From: Epiperipatus broadwayi
Taxonomy: Eukaryota > Onychophora > Udeonychophora > Euonychophora > Peripatidae
DNA: 64,000 nt
Direction of reading: 5' to 3'
NCBI GenBank assembly: GCA_028023455.1
Contig: JAQFVV010006215.1
Coordinates: 7,547,230-7,611,229, forward strand
Of this stretch, positions 58,330-64,000 are shown in pieces. The notes under the pieces are model-generated. The model did not search any database and was not told where the DNA came from. It saw only the letters and a program-made list of their open reading frames with translations. The translations under genes and the position numbers were made by a program. The stretch's first letter is position 1. Every line of letters begins with the position of its first letter.

Positions 58330-58334
58330 TATTA

Positions 58335-59195
58335 AAAGTAAGTTTTTTTTTATCTTGATTGAAAAAAGTTAATGATTCTTTTTAATTCAACATTAATCCT
58401 TTTAAAAACAACTTTGTAGGATTTTTATCACAATTTGTTATACAAATTTTAATTAAATAATGTTTCTTTAACCAGAATAAATAGTGGAATTTTATAATTA
58501 CTAGTATATATTTTGTAACATAAAAACATGCTTGCTTTAATTTCTAAATCAGAATTAATAAAATAGTAATTAGGCCTTTTTAAATGTTTAATTTTTTAAT
58601 CAATTTTTTAAATTCAAAATTATTTAATTCTTAACTGTTATTCTAGTAGCATATAAAAAATATCTATAAAATGTTTTTGTTTGTATTTATTTGTACTTTT
58701 TCTTTCAACTTTATATATATACATGCATACCACAAGACACATAATCATCTCAATATTGAATCCATTCCAACAAATTCAGATATTTAATTTTATTCACATT
58801 TAATAATTCCATACATGTATATATGAAGTGAAACATAACTCCTCACCCAATATACTTTTAATTTGAGTTTATATATTCATAATTCACATATAAAATATGG
58901 GATACTATTATGCAATATTGAATTTCTTTTAATCTTCATAAATTTAAAGGTTTTTTTCTATATTATTAAAACTGAATAACTTAATATTTTAATATCTTAC
59001 CTTTCACCATTCTTTAATATCATCCCTTCTAGGTTTTAGATATGTTTTCTTTTCCACAATTATATTTGGTGTTTTTTATAAATTTTTAGAAAACATCTTT
59101 TTTCTCTTCACACATTAGACATGTAAATTTGCTTTGTATTAGTATAGTACTTATCAAATTCATGTCAGTTTTTAGCAATTTATCTGCATAGTTTG
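58335..59195. other. AT-rich spacer, no gene seen
   Basis: Contains the dispersed TTGAATCCATTCCAACAAAT word near 58758 that also occurs at 55130. Confidence 0.4.
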
Positions 59196-59199
59196 GTTT

Positions 59200-60057
59200 T
59201 TTTTTTTTTATAACATATCATACCATTTCACCTTTTTAAACACTTTATCAATACTTTTATTTATATCAAACTAACAGTTTTGATTGCCCTGCAGTCATCA
59301 TCAGAGCTACAATATTCAAATATATAATTATACAATTAATACACTTATCCACAGATTGATATACATAATTACATACACAATATAAACAAAAATAATTATA
59401 CATTTTAATATGACCTTTATAAATAATCATTTCTCATTTTATTACTTTACCTTTTAAATAATTTTATCAATATTTTATATTAATTTATTTTATATCACTA
59501 TTTTATTTTTTAAAATATTATTTAATATAATAATTATAACTTTAACATTTATTTTACTATTTAATACATATTATTATCATTTTTCTTATATTATAAAATC
59601 AACTTCTAATCTTGTCTTATTTTTTATTAAATATTTCTATCAATTAACTTTACCCACATTACAAATTATTTTTTATTACAAAAAATTACTTACCTCTTGT
59701 TAATTCTATTTCCAAAACCCAACTGACAAAAAAATTCAAAATTTGTATTTGTTTAACCCTCCCTCTATTGTCATTTTCTTTAACTTTTTCCTTTTAACCT
59801 TTTTAAATTCTAATTATTATTAACAATTATTTATAAAATTATTGTTCTTGTCTCGAAATCCCTATTAAGACTTGGTTTTATACTCTTAATCAAGATTGCC
59901 TGTTTAATTTTCCTATCCCTTCTACTATTTGTGTAATTAATCATTTTGATACAATCTTTTTCAAACCTATGACCTGTTTCTAATGAATGCAAATAAATAG
60001 GTGATCTCTTATATTTATGTTGAATTAATCTGGTATAAATTGAATTCTTTGTTTCTT
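59200..60057 (-). mobile_element. Third PLE copy, 5' truncated
   Basis: Minus orientation. The hammerhead-like end motif is at about 59271-59310 (CTGATGA at 59298-59304, GACTG/CAATC hairpin, AAAA for GAAA). The GIY-YIG tail follows at about 59830-60057, with the same AAATAGGTGATCTCTTAT and CTAATGAATGCAAAT words as the other copies; its translation ends ..TGHRFE.. near 59970. The match stops abruptly at 60057, inside the YVGET coding region. No RT is present. It is more diverged from the 51 kb copy than the two halves of that element are from each other. Confidence 0.7.
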
Positions 60058-60064
60058 TTCTGAC

Positions 60065-60255
60065 AGATTATAAATTCTCATAGACATATTTTACTAGATT
60101 GTGCTGCATGTTCAGAGTTTTCAACTGACATGCTATTCATTCTTACCTAACCCTAATATAGTAAAACATTCTGATAGTTTTTATTATGAGCTTATAATTT
60201 CAATTAGCAGCAAGGCAAATTCTCTGCTTGGTACACTTCCACTGCTTTAACTTAT
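60065..60255 (+). pseudogene. Possible LINE C-terminal fragment
   Basis: A plus-strand frame reads HRHILLDCAACSEFSTDMLF, then a stop, and an adjacent frame reads KHSDSFYYELIISISSKANS. HILLDC..CSEF resembles the H-x-L-x-x-C-P-x-F box after the RT of several LINE types. It joins the truncated PLE directly. Short and broken, so only tentative. Confidence 0.3.
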
Positions 60256-60259
60256 ATTT

Positions 60260-60790
60260 TGCAGCTTATAATTCCATTAATCCACACTGGAATGAAGTTG
60301 ATTGTTGAATGACTAACTGCTTACTGTCTGCTTCTTTAGCCATTGCATAAACCATAATGTAGATTATCTTCTTTGTTATTTACAGCATCTACTATAATGA
60401 TGACTAGTGTATTATCTCAGACCGCAGAAAAATATTCTCTTGTATTTTTCATCAAAAGAAAGAAACAGCGATCTGCTTTCTTTGTTTATGCATTATGAAA
60501 GAGAATTTTTTTTGCCGACTTTTCTTATTTTATTTATACTTAAAAAAATGCTGTAAATTTTTAAAACTCTTTTTCCTGGATTCGAATTCACTTTACTATT
60601 TTCTATCAAAATCAATTAGATTTTCTTTTCAACATGGTTTGAGATAGGTGAAACTAAAAAAATCTTAACATGTCCTTTTATTTTACAACTGCCTATTTTC
60701 ACTATCTTTATCTTATATATGTATGTGTAAGTGCACAAACACATGTTATTATTCACATCTATTTATGTAGCATTTACATTCCTGCTACTA
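60260..60790. other. AT-rich spacer, no gene seen
   Basis: No feature recognised. Confidence 0.4.
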
Positions 60791-60792
60791 GA

Positions 60793-60997
60793 CTATCTAT
60801 TTAATCATTTATTTATTTGGTTACTTTATGAAAGATAAATTTGCTAATAGTTATAATTTAATATGCATCCTATAGTTTTTGATGATAAAAGGAAGTGCAG
60901 ACCATCATTCATTGGTGCCTTGTAAATGCATGAATCTATAGTAATTCAAGTTTATATTAGTTTTACTTATGGGCAAATACTGTAACAAAAGTCATAG
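60793..60997 (+). repeat. Dispersed repeat, copy 2
   Basis: Partner of 50453-50697 in the same orientation; lacks about 20 bp near GTATAGTTATATAATGATTA and about 20 bp around CAAATTAAAAAGAATAG. Copy 1 lies left of one PLE and copy 2 lies right of another. Confidence 0.75.
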
Positions 60998-60999
60998 TT

Positions 61000-62420
61000 T
61001 TACAGATTTATCTGTCTTGTGTTATTAAAAGATAAGCTAAAATAACTTATAGAGATATATATTATGGAGTATATTTTATTTGCTATGACCTCATATCTCT
61101 ATATCATTATATAGAATAATTAATATTTGTGTAGAGTATACTTTAAGAAATATTCGCACATATAAGTTATAGTATATTTATTTAATTGTGGCACCGCATA
61201 GCCCTTATAAAACTTATAGGTATAGGTACAAATATGTAGGTTTAAGTTTGAAATTTATTTTATCATTCCCTATTACTTTTCTTTGCCCAATGATAGAATG
61301 TGCATTTATTTAAAACGATAGTTATCAGTATTTATATTTTTAGGAAGAATATGTACGTACTTATATTTTACAAGTATATATATATTTATTTTATTTATTA
61401 TGGTCCGTTGCAATAAATATAAAAGCAATGGCGAACTACTGGCAACAGAGATCAAATGTTATTGCTTGTCCATAGTATCCTATTGCCTAACTATCCCAAC
61501 CTGATTTGGAGCACAGAATTTAATAAGTATATATATATGAGAAAAATATTTACTGCATGACTTCTCAATCAGTAAGCACTGTATTGCATAAACTTAATTC
61601 TCAAGTAATTAATAACCTTTGTGAAGTCACATGAATACCATTTGCTTTGAAAAGATTTATTAGAAGTTTTTTTTTTTTTAAACCAGAAGTAAATTAATTA
61701 AACAATCAATATAGCCATTAAAAATGATCCACAATAAAAACAAAATGAATAATTATTTATTTTTATTTAAAAAAATACTTATTTAGAAACAACAGTGTAG
61801 AATTGAATCAAATATTATTACCCCAATAGATAATTGAAGTTTATAGACGATTAATATTCATTCAGATAAATAAAAAAAATACTGATATGCAATGATAAAG
61901 TTTTAAAGCCATTAAAACGTTTATTGAATTCTTAATTAAATGAATAGGAGGAAGAACTTAATTATAAAATGAAAAATTAGTGGCAGATTTTAATGTTAAT
62001 TCACTAAAAAAGCTGATTTTAATTAGCATTGTATTTACTTTATGAAAAGCTAAATTATTATAATTTGATTTACAAGTATCAAACTTTATAAAAAAGCCAA
62101 TCAAATTAACCTTATACAATCAAGATGAAATAGTGATTGTAAAGATTAATATTGTAACGGTAAGAATTGTCCCTCCACGTAACAAAATCTAGAACACAGG
62201 CAAAATACACTAAAGCTGATTGAATCTGGATGCTAGGATCCCGAATCTGACCAACATTCAATCCTTTCACCTCTGCTCAACGATCTAATACCCTATGGAT
62301 GACATTTCTCAAGTTACACAGACATTTAATTTAACCATAGTCCGTCAGTTTAACCATGGTCCAGCAGTCACCCAGGGTGGAACAAGAGACTCATAAATTA
62401 ACTAACACTGATTTGGTCAG
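61000..62420. other. AT-rich stretch, no gene supported
   Basis: 62155-62400 is GC-richer, begins TGTAACGGTAAG and includes CCAGCAGTCACCCAGGGTGG. It might be an LTR or old repeat end, but no partner was found in the window. Confidence 0.35.
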
Positions 62421-62424
62421 ATAT

Positions 62425-62541
62425 ACACACATATAACTAAGTGAACCACTAATATATCAATGATTGATTATAAATCTAATACACACATATGACTAAGTGA
62501 ACTGCTAATATATCAATGATTGATTATAAAATCTAATAGAA
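62425..62541 (+). repeat. 58-bp tandem duplication
   Basis: Two adjacent copies of ACACACATATRACTAAGTGA then CTAATATATCAATGATTGAT (62425 and 62483), differing at about three bases. Confidence 0.85.
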
Positions 62542-62544
62542 TGA

Positions 62545-64000
62545 TCTACATATAGACATAATGATGTATGTGCAAATCTAGAGTTGGATAAAATGAATTC
62601 ACAGACAATAAAGATATGAAAACGGGTTATATTTTAAATATTATTAATTTAATAAATATAATAAAAGATAGTAAAACTAAAAAATATACAAAATTATGCA
62701 ATGAGAATGTGAAAGATTACGCACGCAGGCATTGCATAACTAATGAGATTAATGTTACATGTTATCTCATGTGTTCAATAAAATGTAGTGCGGTATTTAA
62801 GTTTATGCCTATATTAATATGCCAAATTTCTAGCTCTTGTGTAGTCTGCTAAATCATATGGAACTTAATAGCCAAAGTTATATAACTAACTTAATAGCGC
62901 TCCTGTGGCATCTATCTATCCAAAGTTAAGTCGAGCACATAAGAGAAAACTGGTTTATGATAGGTTTACCTATATACTCTATAGAACATATTAAAATATT
63001 AATAAACTAGAAGATGCAAATTGGTCATTATTCACGGGCTTCAGCCTCAGAGGCTCAGTTGCCCTACAACCGCTCAACTTGCTACAAATAGGAACATTAG
63101 TAGTTCAGGGAGTCAGATAGGCATTAATTATGAATAATCTAGATTCTTGTGCCCTAGTTCTAAAAGAGTGTGCTTTACCTGAACTAAGTGGATAAGTGTA
63201 ACCTCTGCCAGAAACTCATCAAGAATCATGTAGCAAGCAGATAATTGTACATTGCATACTTTGTAAGGACACATCTGCAACTTATACATATATATAATGC
63301 AAATACGTAAATTTATCTTAGCGTGTTTTAAAATTAGATAGTGTCTATATGCATATCTATACAATCCAGTTCTCAAATTTAGTATTTCAAATATACTATT
63401 TAGGGACTAAATTAATTAGTAACCTAGTTTAAGATTATCTCCTGCATTTCTAACATATATAAATCTAAGGAGGGCAAAACATATTTGAGGGGTAACTATG
63501 AATAAAACATTAAAATATGCTTTGAGAATATCTCTGTGGCTAGTTCCTATGATGTACGAGTCACATATATAAATAATTATAATTTATAACTAGAGTTAAG
63601 CAAACTACAATTTAGAGAGCAACTGATTATTAGAATATTAATACACAAAATTAATCAGTAAAATAATAATATGATCTCGAAACATCGAGTGAGGAAAATA
63701 ATAATTCAATTATTTAAGATTTATTATAGCAAAGATTTGAAATTATCTTCGCAGATTGATAAGCTAAAATTATACTTATAAATACTCGTGGTTTCGAGTT
63801 ATTTGGCATATTAAACCCATATAATATTAAAATGATAAAATTATAGAATAAATTGAATAGATTAGAAATAGGCATAAAAGACCGCAGAAAATTATATGTT
63901 TAGTTTAAAATAGATTATCAGAGTTTTACATTTTAAAAGAGAATTTAATATCACATGTTTTACAATCAGACAAGATTTAAACATTAGCATTTAACAGCTT
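62545..64000. other. Moderately complex sequence to window end, no gene recognised
   Basis: Sequence from here on has fewer homopolymers than the rest of the window. Frames at 62616-62852 and 63128-63376 show no known motif; 63000-63250 is GC-richer and could include an unrecognised exon or repeat. Confidence 0.35.

Noticed and set aside
1-64000. CRISPR arrays, operons, Shine-Dalgarno sites, bacterial terminators
   Set aside because: Nothing in composition, ORF density or repeat spacing supports a prokaryotic origin; the large direct repeats are 400-bp mobile units.

Overview
This is an AT-rich (by eye about three quarters A+T) stretch of eukaryotic DNA. It has no operons, no long ORFs and no bacterial features. 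The tRNA-derived SINEs, decayed non-LTR retrotransposon, Penelope-like elements (PLEs), pogo-type MITEs and many foldback repeats point to an invertebrate animal nuclear genome; I cannot name the phylum. No host gene is certain. The best candidates are a possible terminal exon on the minus strand (42148-42356, with an AATAAA and an A-run downstream), a weak minus-strand ORF (47788-48102) and a possible first coding exon (22668-22823). The window is mostly intergenic or intronic DNA full of mobile elements.

The most striking content is a set of short non-autonomous repeats carrying type I hammerhead self-cleaving ribozymes (HHRs). I find at least four sequence families. A is at 1-410 and 13336-13630. 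B is a 400-bp unit at 35143-37711. C is a unit of about 412-434 bp at 4237-5685, with fragments at 18772-18890 and 23684-23847. D is at 49550-50396, with decayed copies at 2890-3330, 21537-21835 and 41040-41235. In each family I can lay out stem I, the CTGANGA box, a stem II hairpin, the GAAA box, a tiny stem III and the cleavage base by hand. Several insertions are flanked by 11-15 bp target-site duplications (TSDs). Three insertions (B, C, D) contain unit copies head to tail followed by inverted copies, with 3-5 nt of microhomology at the turn. That is what one expects if a retrotransposon enzyme copied multimeric or circular ribozyme RNA and switched template. This resembles animal retrozymes.

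The likely enzyme source is the PLE at 50777-54585, which lies between 13-bp TSDs. It holds a decayed minus-strand copy (reverse transcriptase with YADD, GIY-YIG endonuclease remnants) joined head to head to a 5'-truncated plus-strand copy that keeps a readable GIY-YIG ORF. Both outer ends carry a hammerhead-like motif. A third, 5'-truncated PLE lies at 59200-60057.

Other elements are a broken jockey/CR1-like LINE (17510-19640) with a family C fragment inside its reverse transcriptase; four copies of a ~100-bp tRNA-derived SINE (9389, 20999, 34421, 44400), three with clear TSDs; a second tRNA-like repeat in inverted pairs (28735-29075); two pogo/Tigger-like MITEs with TA duplications (13767-14684, 57251-58329); a decayed Gag-like coding region (26412-27052); and several palindromes and small tandem duplications. 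The remaining stretches are AT-rich DNA with homopolymer runs in which I see no gene.
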